A stretch of DNA of 64,000 bases, from assembly GCA_020849275.1 (NCBI GenBank), contig JADLGO010000008.1, positions 29,190-93,189 on the forward strand, in the 5' to 3' direction. The notes beneath the pieces are model-generated. The model was not told where the DNA came from and did not search any database. It saw only the letters and a program-made list of their open reading frames with translations. The translations under genes were made by a program, and so were the position numbers. Positions 8,369-16,856 of this stretch are shown piece after piece; the stretch's first letter is position 1, and every line of letters begins with the position of its first letter. Source of the stretch: Chthonomonadales bacterium (GTDB taxonomy: Bacteria > Armatimonadota > Chthonomonadetes > Chthonomonadales > CAJBBX01).

Positions 8369-9574
8369 ATGACCACCACCCACCGCGCCATGCCCGACGC
8401 CCGCGGCCACTTCGGCCCCTACGGCGGCCGCTTCGTGCCCGAAACGCTCGTTCCGGCGCTCGATGAGCTCGCGGCCGAGTACGCGAGCGCACAGGCGGAC
8501 GCCGCCTTCCAGAACGAGTTGCGGGGCCACCTGCGCCACTACGTGGGCCGGCCAACCCCGCTCTACTACGCCGAGCGGCTCACCGCCGCGCTCGGCGGCC
8601 CGAGCGTCTACATCAAGCGAGAGGACCTCTGCCATACCGGCGCCCACAAGATCAACAACGCCATTGGCCAGGCCCTGCTGGCGGTGCGCATGGGCAAGCC
8701 GCGCGTCATCGCTGAGACCGGAGCCGGGCAGCACGGCGTCGCCACCGCGACGGCGTGCGCGCGCTTCGGGCTGCGGTGCGAGGTGTTCATGGGCGAGGAA
8801 GACGTCCACCGCCAGGCGCTGAACGTCTACCGCATGCGGGTGTTGGGAGCGCGCGTGAGCACGGTCTACTCCGGTACCCGCACGCTCAAGGACGCCACGA
8901 GCGAGGCGATGCGCGACTGGGTGACGAACGTACGTACCACGCACTACATCGTCGGCTCCGTCGTCGGCCCCCATCCGTTCCCGACCATCGTGCGCGACCT
9001 CCAGAGCGTGATCGGCGCGGAGACTCGGGCGCAGGTCCTGGAGCGAACGGGCCGCCTGCCATCGGCGATCGTGGCCTGCGTGGGGGGCGGCTCCAACGCG
9101 ATGGGCATGTTCTACCCGTTCCTCGCCGACGAGGGCGTGCGCCTGATCGGCGTCGAGGCGGCCGGCTGCGGGATCGAGTCCGGCCGGCACTGCGCGACGC
9201 TGGGAGTTGGCGTGCCCGGCGTGCTGCACGGGAGCATGAGCTATCTGCTTCAGGACGCCGATGGGCAGGTGTCGCCGTCGCACAGCATCTCGGCCGGCCT
9301 GGATTATCCGGGTGTCGGGCCGGAGCATGCCTACCTGAAGGACTCGGGGCGGGTCCAGTACACGGCCGTGACCGATGCCGAGGCGCTGGATGCCTTTCGG
9401 TTGCTCGCCGAGACCGAGGGTCTGATCCCGGCGCTGGAGTCGGCGCACGCGTTCGCCCACCTCACCCGCATCGCGCAGGCGTTCGGCCCCGACGACGTGC
9501 TCGTGGTCAATCTGTCTGGCCGCGGCGACAAGGACATGGAGACCGCGGCGAGCGCCCTCGCCATCACCCTGTAG
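8369..9574 (+). CDS. trpB: tryptophan synthase beta chain
   Basis: A 401-aa PLP enzyme joining indole and serine to make tryptophan. The PLP lysine lies in [18 protein letters not shown]. Phosphate-binding [10 protein letters not shown] and the [18 protein letters not shown] block identify TrpB1, the form that pairs with TrpA. ATG 8369 follows a GAGGAG site; the N-terminus [15 protein letters not shown] is standard. It is followed 72 bases later by trpA. Confidence 0.96.
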   Translation: MTTTHRAMPDARGHFGPYGGRFVPETLVPALDELAAEYASAQADAAFQNELRGHLRHYVGRPTPLYYAERLTAALGGPSVYIKREDLCHTGAHKINNAIGQALLAVRMGKPRVIAETGAGQHGVATATACARFGLRCEVFMGEEDVHRQALNVYRMRVLGARVSTVYSGTRTLKDATSEAMRDWVTNVRTTHYIVGSVVGPHPFPTIVRDLQSVIGAETRAQVLERTGRLPSAIVACVGGGSNAMGMFYPFLADEGVRLIGVEAAGCGIESGRHCATLGVGVPGVLHGSMSYLLQDADGQVSPSHSISAGLDYPGVGPEHAYLKDSGRVQYTAVTDAEALDAFRLLAETEGLIPALESAHAFAHLTRIAQAFGPDDVLVVNLSGRGDKDMETAASALAITL

Positions 9575-9646
9575 GCCAGGCGGGACGAGAGCCGCTCGCG
9601 CGCCACCGCGCGCCGGCGGCGGCGTCAGCCTGGCATCGGAGCTGCA

Positions 9647-10444
9647 ATGACACGTCTGGCGGCACGATTCGCGGTCGACCGGGAGGATGCGGCCCTCGTC
9701 TGCTACCTAATGGCCGGCGACCCGTCGCTCGATGACACGCGCGAGATCGTGCTCGCCCTGGCCGACGAGGGTGTCGACGCCATCGAGCTCGGCGTCCCGT
9801 TCAGCGATCCCCTGGCCGACGGCCCGAGCATCCAGGCGGCCGGTATGCGCGCCCTTGAGGCGGGGGCTCGCGTACCCGACGTGCTGGGCGTGGTTCGCGG
9901 CATCCGCGCGGCGAGCCAGGTGCCGATCGTGCTGATGACCTACTATAACCCGGCGCTGCGCCATGGGCTGGAGCGGTTCGCCAACGACGCGGCGGAGGCC
10001 GGCGTGGATGCGGTTATCCAGACGGACCTCAGCCCCGAGGAGGCCGAGCCGTGGGTTGCCGAGGCGCGGCGCGCCGGGCTCGACACGGTCTTTTTGCTGG
10101 CGCCGACCAGCACTTCCGAGCGGATCCGCGTGGTGTGCGGCCTCGCTACGGGCTTCATCTACTGCGTGTCCCGCACGGGCGTCACCGGGGCGCAGTCGGA
10201 CGTTCCGGCCGATCTGCCGGACCTGATTCGCCGGGTTCGGGCCGAGGCGAACGCGCCGGTCTGCGTTGGCTTTGGCGTCTCCTCGCCCGAGCAGGTGCGG
10301 CGCATCGTTTCGTTCGCGGACGGCGTGGTGGTCGGCAGCGCGCTGGTCGACATCATCGCCGCCCAGGCGGATGCCGCTGCGCGCCTCGGTGCGGTGTGCG
10401 CCTTCGCACGGAACCTCAAGGCCGCGACGCTGCGTCAGCCCTGA
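9647..10444 (+). CDS. trpA: tryptophan synthase alpha chain
   Basis: A 265-aa TIM barrel that splits indole-3-glycerol phosphate into indole and G3P and channels indole to TrpB. The catalytic Glu is in DAIELGVPFSDPLADGP and the following Asp is present. FIYCVSRTGVTGAQSDVPAD is the mobile-loop region, and VGFGVSSPEQVRRI is the phosphate-binding region. It is the last biosynthetic gene of the operon; recO follows after 13 bases. Confidence 0.95.
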   Translation: MTRLAARFAVDREDAALVCYLMAGDPSLDDTREIVLALADEGVDAIELGVPFSDPLADGPSIQAAGMRALEAGARVPDVLGVVRGIRAASQVPIVLMTYYNPALRHGLERFANDAAEAGVDAVIQTDLSPEEAEPWVAEARRAGLDTVFLLAPTSTSERIRVVCGLATGFIYCVSRTGVTGAQSDVPADLPDLIRRVRAEANAPVCVGFGVSSPEQVRRIVSFADGVVVGSALVDIIAAQADAAARLGAVCAFARNLKAATLRQP

Positions 10445-10457
10445 TTGGGGGGAGTCG

Positions 10458-11228
10458 TTGCCTGTCTACACCGCCGCCGGAATCGTTCTGCGCCGCGTGA
10501 GCCTCGGCGAGACCGATCGCATCCTGACGCTGCTGACCCGCGAGTACGGCAAGCTCGGCGCGGTGGCGAAGGGCTCGCGCCGCGCGGGCAGCCGACTGAG
10601 CGGCGCCACGGAGTTGTTCACCCACTCGCGGCTGCTGCTGGCCGTGGGACGCAGCCTCGACATCGTCTCGCAGTGCGACATCCGCGAGGCGTTCCCGCGC
10701 CTGCGCGACGACCTCGATCTGCTCGCGCGCGCGACGTACTTCTGCGAGCTGGTCGACCGCTTCGTGGAGGAGCGGGAGCCGAACGCGGAGGTGTTCGACC
10801 TTCTGCTGTCCGCTCTCTACCTTTTGCAGCGCTCGCCGGCCTCGCCGGACGCGATCGTGCACGCATTCGAGCTGCACCTGCTCGCCGAGCGCGGCTACGC
10901 GCCCGAGCTTGCCCGCTGCGTGCGATGCCACGCTGCCGCCGAGCCCGGGCGGCTGGGCTTCAGCCCGTCGCTGGGGGGCGTGCTCTGCCCGCGCTGCCGC
11001 AACGCGGCGCGTGACTCCATCCGGCTGGAACCGCCCGCCTTCCACCTGCTTCGCGCGCTCATCGAGGCGGAGCCGGCCGCGCTGGTGACGATCGCGCCCG
11101 AGCGCGAGCCCGCCCTCACCGTCGCGCAGTGCCTGCGCTGCTACATCCGCGCCCGCGCCGAGCGCGACCTGCGGAGCGCCGAGTTCCTGGACATGCTTCG
11201 CCAGACCGCCGCGGCAGGCGCGGGCTAG
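10458..11228 (+). CDS. recO: DNA repair protein RecO
   Basis: A 256-aa RecFOR-pathway protein that anneals SSB-coated DNA and helps load RecA. The N-terminal OB fold starts YTAAGIVLRRVSLGETDRIL. A central zinc site is visible as CVRCH and CPRC (near residues 155 and 178). The start is TTG 10458, chosen because GGGGGGAG precedes it at proper spacing and the protein then matches RecO from its first residues; the longer frame starts inside trpA. It is probably cotranscribed with trp genes. Confidence 0.9.
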   Translation: MPVYTAAGIVLRRVSLGETDRILTLLTREYGKLGAVAKGSRRAGSRLSGATELFTHSRLLLAVGRSLDIVSQCDIREAFPRLRDDLDLLARATYFCELVDRFVEEREPNAEVFDLLLSALYLLQRSPASPDAIVHAFELHLLAERGYAPELARCVRCHAAAEPGRLGFSPSLGGVLCPRCRNAARDSIRLEPPAFHLLRALIEAEPAALVTIAPEREPALTVAQCLRCYIRARAERDLRSAEFLDMLRQTAAAGAG

Positions 11229-11237
11229 GCAGGCGGC

Positions 11238-12131
11238 ATGGACGCTCCGCGCATCGTGTGCTTCTCGACGCCCCTTCTCACGACCTGGGTGTTCGACGAG
11301 ACACACCGCATCCTCTTCGACGTTGGCGACGGCGCGACCGCCATGCTGGACAGCCGCATCCACAAGGTGCGGTTGGCGGCCCTGACGCATCTGCACCGTG
11401 ACCACTGCGCCGGCCTGATGCAGTTCCTGAACCTGCGCGGCGGGGCCGGCGACCTCGCGGTGCTCTACCCGGAGGGCAGCGGGGCCGGTCGGGCGCTGTC
11501 GGGCTTTCTCTCCAGTTTCGACGCGCGCTCGACCGGCAAGGTGCGCTGGGTCCCTACTGGCGCCGGGGCGGCGCACGCCATCGAGCCCGAGCGCCACTTT
11601 CTGCGCACATTTCAGACGAGCCACTACCCGCCGACCAGTCCGCCGCGGGTGATGAGCCTGGGCTACCAGGTCGTGCGCACCGTGGACAAGCTGAAGGCGG
11701 AGTACCGCGCGCTCCCGCAGGCCGAGCTCGATGCGCTGCGCGTTGCCCACGGACGCGCGCACATCACCGAGACCGTCGAGGACGTGCTGCTCTCCGTGAC
11801 CGGCGACACGATGCCGCTCGACCCGGCGCTGTACCGCGGGAGCCGCGTTCTGCTGCACGAGTGTACGTTTCTGGACACGGAGGAGAGCCGCGATATGTGC
11901 GAGCGCGGCCACCCGCACTCGTGCCTCGACGAGGTGCTCGAGGGCGCCCGCGACGCCGCGATCGGTCACCTGGGCCTCTACCACGTGTCGAAGCGCTACG
12001 AAGACGCCGAGGCGCTCAACCGGGTGCGTCAGCGCTGCGCGGCCATGCGCATCGCGTTCCCGGTGAGCGTGGCGCTGCCCGGCCGGCTCTACGAGGACCT
12101 GCTAAGCCAGGTGGTCTGGTCGGGAGCCTGA
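11238..12131 (+). CDS. metallo-beta-lactamase fold hydrolase, RNase Z-like
   Basis: A 297-aa MBL-fold hydrolase with the zinc motif THLHRDHCAG near residue 51. Further ligands are in VTGDT (about 193), and HECTFLD and GHPHS in the C-terminal half follow the RNase Z/ElaC layout. RNase Z trims tRNA 3' ends, which would suit this genome because neither tRNA seen here encodes CCA. However, the first motif is HLHRDH and the exosite arm is not obvious, so a different phosphodiesterase-type substrate is possible. Ten bases separate it from recO, and its stop abuts the next start. Confidence 0.75.
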   Translation: MDAPRIVCFSTPLLTTWVFDETHRILFDVGDGATAMLDSRIHKVRLAALTHLHRDHCAGLMQFLNLRGGAGDLAVLYPEGSGAGRALSGFLSSFDARSTGKVRWVPTGAGAAHAIEPERHFLRTFQTSHYPPTSPPRVMSLGYQVVRTVDKLKAEYRALPQAELDALRVAHGRAHITETVEDVLLSVTGDTMPLDPALYRGSRVLLHECTFLDTEESRDMCERGHPHSCLDEVLEGARDAAIGHLGLYHVSKRYEDAEALNRVRQRCAAMRIAFPVSVALPGRLYEDLLSQVVWSGA

Positions 12132-12132
12132 G

Positions 12133-12780
12133 TTGCGCACTGAGGAGGATGAGCCCGGCGTGGAGGCGCCCCGGGCCGTGAAGCCAACGTTGGTGCCGCC
12201 CGAGTGGGGCGAGTCGCTGCCCCGCTCTTTCTACGAGCGACCCGCTATCGTCGTGGCGCCGGACCTGCTGGGGCATGTGCTCGTCCATGCCGCGCCGGAT
12301 GGGCTGGTGGCGGGGGTGGTGGTGGAGGCCGAGGCGTATGGCGCCGACGATCCGGCCAGCCACGCGTTTCGCGGCCTGACCCCGCGCAACGCGGCCATGT
12401 TCGGCCGCGCGGGCCGAGCATACATCTACCGCAGCTATGGCGTACACTGGTGCATGAACGTTGTGACTGGCAACGAAGGGGTGGGGGAGGCGGTCCTTCT
12501 GCGCGCGCTCGAGCCGGTAGCCGGCCTGGAGGCGATGCGCCGCCGAAGGCCAGGGGCCGCCGATCGCGACCTGTGCCGGGGCCCGGGCCGGCTGACGGCG
12601 GCGCTCGGCATCACCGACGCCCTCGATGGGTGTGAGTTGACGGAGGGAGGGCTCTGGATCTGCGGCGCTCGCGTTCGCGCGGGCGAGGCGGTGGCCCGGC
12701 CCCGGGTCGGCGTCACGCGCGGCGCGGACCGGCTCTGGCGCTTCTGCCTGTCCGGCAGCCGCTCTCTCTCCCGACGGTGA
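12133..12780 (+). CDS. 3-methyladenine DNA glycosylase (AAG/MPG family)
   Basis: A ~215-aa base-excision-repair glycosylase that removes alkylated purines. The AAG family blocks are clear: SFYERPAIVVAPDLLGHVLV, VEAEAYGADDPASHAFRGLT, NAAMFGRAGRAYIYRSYG (DNA-intercalating tyrosine) and CRGPGRLTAALGI. The frame opens with TTG 12133 directly after the preceding stop. GTG 12160, preceded by TGAGGAGG, is an equally good start. It follows recO and the MBL gene in the same direction. Confidence 0.9.
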   Translation: MRTEEDEPGVEAPRAVKPTLVPPEWGESLPRSFYERPAIVVAPDLLGHVLVHAAPDGLVAGVVVEAEAYGADDPASHAFRGLTPRNAAMFGRAGRAYIYRSYGVHWCMNVVTGNEGVGEAVLLRALEPVAGLEAMRRRRPGAADRDLCRGPGRLTAALGITDALDGCELTEGGLWICGARVRAGEAVARPRVGVTRGADRLWRFCLSGSRSLSRR

Positions 12781-12796
12781 CCTGTGGAGGGCTCCC

Positions 12797-13654
12797 GTGA
12801 CACCCGTATCGGCCTTCAACCTGGCTGTTGCGCTGAGCGCCGCCGCGGCGATAGCCGCCGCGTGCGTCGCGCTGCGCCTGCTGACTGCGGGCGGGGCGCT
12901 TGCCGCGTTCGTTGTCGGCGCTCTTGTGTTCGGGCTCGGCGGCTCCGTCGCCGTGGCGGCCCTCCTCGCGTTTTTCCTGTCCTCGTCCCTCCTGTCGCGG
13001 CTCGGCGGCCGCAGCAAGGCGGCCGCCGCCGAGCATAACGCGAAGCCGGGGCCGCGCGACGCGGCGCAGGTGGTCGCGAACGGCGGCGTGCCGGTCTTGC
13101 TGGTCGTGCTGGCGGCGTTGACGCCCGCCGGCGCCGAGCCCACGGGACGCGAGTGGACGGTCATGCTGCTTGGCGCGCTTGCGGCCGTCAACGCGGACAC
13201 GTGGGCCACGGAGATCGGCGGGGCGCTCTCGCGGCGTCCACGCCTGGTCACCACGCTGCGCGTGGTTCCCGCCGGCACTTCCGGAGCGATCAGCGCGGCG
13301 GGCGTGGCCGCGGCGCTATGCGGCGCTGCGTTCATCGCGCTCGCCGGGTGGGCCGCATGGCCGCGGGCCTCGCTGCACCTCCTGTGGCGGCCGGACCCCG
13401 CCGAGCTTCTCGCCATCGCGTGGGCCGGCTTCGTGGCTGCCATGGCGGACAGCGTGCTCGGCGCCTCGCTCCAGGCGCGCTACCGCTGCGGCGCCTGTGG
13501 CCGCGTCTCCGAGCAGGCGCGCCACTGCGGCGCGCCCGGCATGCGGGTCGGTGGCCTGCGCTGGGTGACCAACGATGTCGTCAACCTGATCGCCTCCGCC
13601 ATCGGCGCGTTCTGCGCCTGGTTCCTCGTGAGTCGCTTCGCCTGGCCCGTGTGA
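12797..13654 (+). CDS. DUF92/TIGR00297 family integral membrane protein
   Basis: A 285-aa protein with about six hydrophobic segments. The family signature is visible in GRSKAAAAEHNAKPGPRDAA then VVANGGVPVLL, and in NADTWATEIGGALSRRP. The family belongs to the phytol/dolichol kinase-like group of prenol kinases, but its reaction is not firmly established in most bacteria. A cysteine-containing loop (YRCGACGRVSEQARHCG) lies near residue 232. GTG start 12797 follows GGAGGG. It is the last gene before the iron locus promoter. Confidence 0.85.
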   Translation: MTPVSAFNLAVALSAAAAIAAACVALRLLTAGGALAAFVVGALVFGLGGSVAVAALLAFFLSSSLLSRLGGRSKAAAAEHNAKPGPRDAAQVVANGGVPVLLVVLAALTPAGAEPTGREWTVMLLGALAAVNADTWATEIGGALSRRPRLVTTLRVVPAGTSGAISAAGVAAALCGAAFIALAGWAAWPRASLHLLWRPDPAELLAIAWAGFVAAMADSVLGASLQARYRCGACGRVSEQARHCGAPGMRVGGLRWVTNDVVNLIASAIGAFCAWFLVSRFAWPV

Positions 13655-13698
13655 TTCCGTCTGCCCGGCATCCGGCCGCGCAGCGTGGCACGGTGGGA

Positions 13699-13712
13699 TT
13701 AGACCCGTCTAA
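13699..13712. promoter_or_regulatory. palindromic operator candidate TTAGAC-CC-GTCTAA
   Basis: A 14-base inverted repeat with perfect 6-base arms and a 2-base centre, 18 bases upstream of the -35 of the DtxR-type regulator. DtxR/IdeR/MntR boxes are AT-rich palindromes beginning TTAG, so this is a good candidate metal-regulator binding site. No binding data; inferred from position and symmetry. Confidence 0.55.
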
Positions 13713-13730
13713 ATGCGTGTCGCGCGCTCC

Positions 13731-13760
13731 TTGACAGGCTGTCCTTACGTGTGCTACATT
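13731..13760 (+). promoter_or_regulatory. promoter of the dtxR-feo operon
   Basis: Perfect -35 TTGACA at 13731-13736, 18-base spacer, and -10 TACATT at 13755-13760. It lies about 50 bases before the chosen GTG start of the regulator. It would drive the regulator and, through start/stop overlap, feoB. Confidence 0.75.
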
Positions 13761-13810
13761 GTGAGCACGGGTACAGGTCTGGACGCCTGCCACGTCAGGA
13801 GAAGAGCGAG

Positions 13811-14554
13811 GTGTCTCCACGCACGGTGCACCTCCGGGTGCCCGCCACCTGCCGACCCCGGGGCTCGCGCGACCGCGAGAGGTCCGCCATCACGGAGAGC
13901 ATCGAGGAGTACGTCGAGGGGATCTGGCGACTCCAGCAGGAGGTTGCCTCCGTCGGTACGGGCGACCTGGCGCAGTACATGAACGTGGCGCCCGCCTCCG
14001 TCTCTCCGATGCTCCGGCGCCTCGCCGAGCATGGGCTCGTGGCCCATACGCCCTATCAGGGTGTGCGCTGCACTGCTCGCGGCCATGACATGGCCGTCAG
14101 CCTCCTCCGCAAGCATCGCCTCCTCGAGTGCCTTCTGGTCGACCTGCTCGGCCTTCCCTGGGACGGCGTCCACGAGCTCGCCTGCAAGCTTGAGCACCAC
14201 ATCTCCGACGACGTCGCGAACCGAATCGCGTCGGTGGTCGGCCACCCGGATACCTGTCCGCACGGCAACCCCATCGACGCAACTCGCACCGACGAGGCTG
14301 TGCGCCTGGCCGACGTCGGGGTCGGCCAGGCAGTCGTGGTCGCGCGCGTGACCGACGAGCGCGCCGAGTTCCTCGCGTACCTGCTCGAGGTCGGGCTCGT
14401 GCCGCCGGCGCGCGCTCTCGTGCTGGAGCGCCCGCCCTTCGGCGACGTGATGACGCTGCGGCTCGATGACGCGCGCCGCACGGTGCCGGTCGGGCGTGAG
14501 GTGGCCAACGCGGTGTGGGTGCGCCGCGAGGCGAACGGGGGGAGCCCTCGGTGA
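13811..14554 (+). CDS. DtxR/MntR-family metal-dependent transcriptional regulator
   Basis: A 247-aa regulator with an N-terminal winged helix (ITESIEEYVEGIWRLQ; ASVSPMLRRLAEHGLVAHTP), a helical dimerisation/metal-binding domain with Cys/His candidates (LLECLLVDLLGLPWDGVHEL, KLEHHISDDV, HPDTCPHGNPI), and a C-terminal SH3/FeoA-like domain (~170-245). Such proteins repress iron or manganese uptake when metal is bound. GTG 13811 follows a GGAGAAGAG site; the N-terminal ~35 residues are an extra basic extension. The GTGA overlap with feoB and the upstream palindrome suggest iron-responsive autoregulation of the whole operon. Confidence 0.9.
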   Translation: MSPRTVHLRVPATCRPRGSRDRERSAITESIEEYVEGIWRLQQEVASVGTGDLAQYMNVAPASVSPMLRRLAEHGLVAHTPYQGVRCTARGHDMAVSLLRKHRLLECLLVDLLGLPWDGVHELACKLEHHISDDVANRIASVVGHPDTCPHGNPIDATRTDEAVRLADVGVGQAVVVARVTDERAEFLAYLLEVGLVPPARALVLERPPFGDVMTLRLDDARRTVPVGREVANAVWVRREANGGSPR

Positions 14555-15207
14555 GTCGCGAGGACAGCGGATGCCACGGGGGCGGGCCGGCTCGCCGGCG
14601 CATCCGCGCGCGCGTCGGTCAGGCGCTTGCAGGTGGACTTCGCGGGTCGCGCCGCGCGGGCACCGACACGGTTGAGCCCGAGGGCCCGCCGGCGCGCCGT
14701 GTCACCATCGTCGGCAACCCGAACGTCGGGAAGAGCGTTGTCTTCAACCGCCTCACGGGGCGCTACGTCGTCGTCTCCAACTATCCCGGGACCACCGTGG
14801 AGGTGTCGCGGGGCCGCATGGCGGTGGGGGGCACGGTGTATGAGGTCGTCGACACGCCCGGCATGTACTCGCTGCAGCCGCTCTCGGAGGAGGAGCGGGT
14901 GGGACGCGCACTGCTGATGCGCGAGCCATCCGACGTGGTTGTCCACGTGATCGACGCCAAGAACCTGGACCGCATGCTGCCGCTGACCCTTCAGCTCCTG
15001 GAGGCCGGACTGCGGACGGTACTGGCGCTGAACATGATGGACGAGGCCGAGCGCCACGGTCTCGGCGTGGACACGGAGCGCCTCAGCAAGGCCCTGGAGG
15101 TGCCGGTAGTCGCTACCGTCGCCTTGACCGGCAAGGGGATACAGGAACTCAAGGATGTCATCCATCGCCACGCTCGGGCGGGAAGCGTCGTCCCCCGTTC
15201 GCTATGA
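14551..15207 (+). CDS. feoB: FeoB N-terminal GTPase part (frameshifted from the channel part)
   Basis: A 218-aa fragment comprising a basic N-terminal extension and the G domain of the ferrous iron transporter FeoB. G1 is GNPNVGKS, G3 is DTPGMYSL and G4 is NMMD in VLALNMMDEAE. It ends in a stop at 15205-15207 inside the helical linker. Reading through a one-base shift at the CCCCC run 15192-15196 restores a continuous FeoB sequence into the downstream frame (VVPVRYDASIEDAV). GTG 14551 overlaps the regulator stop and has GGGGGAG upstream. The break could be a sequencing indel, a real mutation, true gene splitting or a programmed +1 frameshift. Confidence 0.88.
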   Translation: MSREDSGCHGGGPARRRIRARVGQALAGGLRGSRRAGTDTVEPEGPPARRVTIVGNPNVGKSVVFNRLTGRYVVVSNYPGTTVEVSRGRMAVGGTVYEVVDTPGMYSLQPLSEEERVGRALLMREPSDVVVHVIDAKNLDRMLPLTLQLLEAGLRTVLALNMMDEAERHGLGVDTERLSKALEVPVVATVALTGKGIQELKDVIHRHARAGSVVPRSL

Positions 15208-16630
15208 CGCCAGCATCGAGGATGCCGTCGGGCAGGTAGCGGGGGCGCTCAGCGCCGCGTACGGGTTCGCGCCGCGCGCCGTGGCGCTGCTCCTGCTCGA
15301 AGGCGATCCCGACATGGCCGACCGCGTCCGCGCCGCGGAGGGGTCCTCGGCGGCGGGAGTCCTCGCGCTCGTCGACGAGGTCCGGGCCGGCTCACGCTCG
15401 CCGCTGGACACATCGATCACGCTTCAGCGGCACCATGCGGCCCGCGCGATCGCCCGGAGCGTCACCCTGACGGCTGGCGCGGCGCGCGCCGGTTGGTCAG
15501 AACGGCTGAGCCGGTTGACCACCGAGCCGCTGACCGGGATCCCGATCCTCGCCCTCATCGTGTGGCTGGCGCTCTACCAGTTCGTGGGCGTGTTCGGCGG
15601 CGGCACGCTGGTAGGGCTCCTAGAGGAGCGCCTGTTCGGCCGCCTGGTCAATCCCTGGGTGACGGCGCATGTGCGCCACTGGCTACCGTGGCCGTGGCTG
15701 TCGAGCCTCGTTGTTGGCGACTACGGCATCTGGACGCTGGGCGTGACCTACGCCGTCGCGCTGATCTTCCCGATCGTGGGAACCTTCTTCATCGCGTTCT
15801 CCGTCCTGGAGGACTCGGGCTACCTGCCGCGACTGGCGATGCTGATCGACAGGCTGTTCAAGCGCATTGGACTCAACGGCAAGGCCGTGATCCCGATCGT
15901 GCTGGGGTTGGGCTGTGACACGATGGCCACCATCGTGACGCGCATCCTGGAGACGCGCCGCGAACGCGTGATCGCCACCTTCTTGCTGGCGCTGGCGATC
16001 CCGTGCTCGGCGCAGATCGGCGTGATGACGGCGCTGCTCGCCGGCCATCCGCTGGCCTTCGGACTCTGGGCCGGCATCATGGCGGTCGTGTTCGTCGTCG
16101 TGGGATACCTGACCGCGAAGCTGCTGCCTGGCGAGCCGGCCCGCTTCGCGTTGGAGCTCCCACCGCTGCGGTTGCCCAGTCTGTCCAACATTGCGGTCAA
16201 AACCTATGCACGCATGCAGTGGTACTTCATGGAGGTGCTCCCACTGTTCGTGCTGGCCAGTGTGGCGATCTGGATCGGCCAACTCACCGGCCTTTTCGGC
16301 CTGACGGTCCGCGCGCTCGAGCCGGTCGCGGCGGTGCTCGGCCTGCCGACCCGCACGGCGGAGGCGTTTCTGTTCGGCTTCTTCCGCCGCGACTACGGGG
16401 CCGCCGGCCTGTACCGGATGCAGGAGAGTGGCGCGCTCACGGGGAACCAGCTTCTCGTGAGCGTCGTCACGCTGACCATCTTCCTGCCGTGCGTCGCGCA
16501 GTTTCTGATGATGAAGAAGGAGCGCGGCCTGAAGATGACGCTGGCGATGGCCGCGTTCATCTTGCCCTTCGCGGTGGGCGTTGGCTCCGCAATTCGGTGG
16601 GCCCTGGCTGCACTCGGGGCCCAGGTGTAG
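15155..16630 (+). CDS. feoB: FeoB membrane-channel part (second frame)
   Basis: Up to 491 aa, carrying the FeoB linker and the polytopic iron channel. Gate motif GLGCDTMATIVTRILETRRE and the second gate FGFFRRDYGAAGLYRM are characteristic, with about eight membrane helices (for example VTYAVALIFPIVGTFFIAFS and LFVLASVAIWIGQLTGLFGL). It imports Fe(II) across the inner membrane using the GTPase encoded just upstream. An ATG exists at 15155 inside the upstream frame, but homology to FeoB is convincing only from about codon 16 on, exactly where a one-base shift would join the two frames. Confidence 0.9.
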   Translation: MSSIATLGREASSPVRYDASIEDAVGQVAGALSAAYGFAPRAVALLLLEGDPDMADRVRAAEGSSAAGVLALVDEVRAGSRSPLDTSITLQRHHAARAIARSVTLTAGAARAGWSERLSRLTTEPLTGIPILALIVWLALYQFVGVFGGGTLVGLLEERLFGRLVNPWVTAHVRHWLPWPWLSSLVVGDYGIWTLGVTYAVALIFPIVGTFFIAFSVLEDSGYLPRLAMLIDRLFKRIGLNGKAVIPIVLGLGCDTMATIVTRILETRRERVIATFLLALAIPCSAQIGVMTALLAGHPLAFGLWAGIMAVVFVVVGYLTAKLLPGEPARFALELPPLRLPSLSNIAVKTYARMQWYFMEVLPLFVLASVAIWIGQLTGLFGLTVRALEPVAAVLGLPTRTAEAFLFGFFRRDYGAAGLYRMQESGALTGNQLLVSVVTLTIFLPCVAQFLMMKKERGLKMTLAMAAFILPFAVGVGSAIRWALAALGAQV

Positions 16631-16631
16631 C

Positions 16632-16856
16632 GTGCGCGACGAGCCCTCGGCCCCGGCCCGGCACGACCTCGTGAGATGCAGCTTCTGCTCCCACGAATTC
16701 GACGAGGACGCCGGGCGCGCGACGTGCGGGCGCTGCGCGCTCTTCCACGGCTGTCGGATGTTGCGCTGCCCGAACTGCGGATACGAGATGCCCCAGACGC
16801 CCGGGCTCCTTCGGATGCTGCGGCGGCTCCGACGCGATGGCGTCCGTGGCCGCTGA
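16632..16856 (+). CDS. small zinc-ribbon protein of the feo operon
   Basis: A 74-aa cytoplasmic protein with three CxxC pairs: CSFC, CGRC and CPNC. A lone cysteine (FHGCRML) lies between the last two pairs. It starts at GTG 16632, one base after the feoB stop, and overlaps feoA by 20 bases. Small cysteine-rich proteins of this look occur next to feo genes in several anaerobes and are functionally uncharacterised; FeoC-like regulators or Fe-S/zinc sensors are possible roles. It should not be confused with enterobacterial FeoC, which has a winged-helix fold absent here. Confidence 0.75.
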   Translation: MRDEPSAPARHDLVRCSFCSHEFDEDAGRATCGRCALFHGCRMLRCPNCGYEMPQTPGLLRMLRRLRRDGVRGR

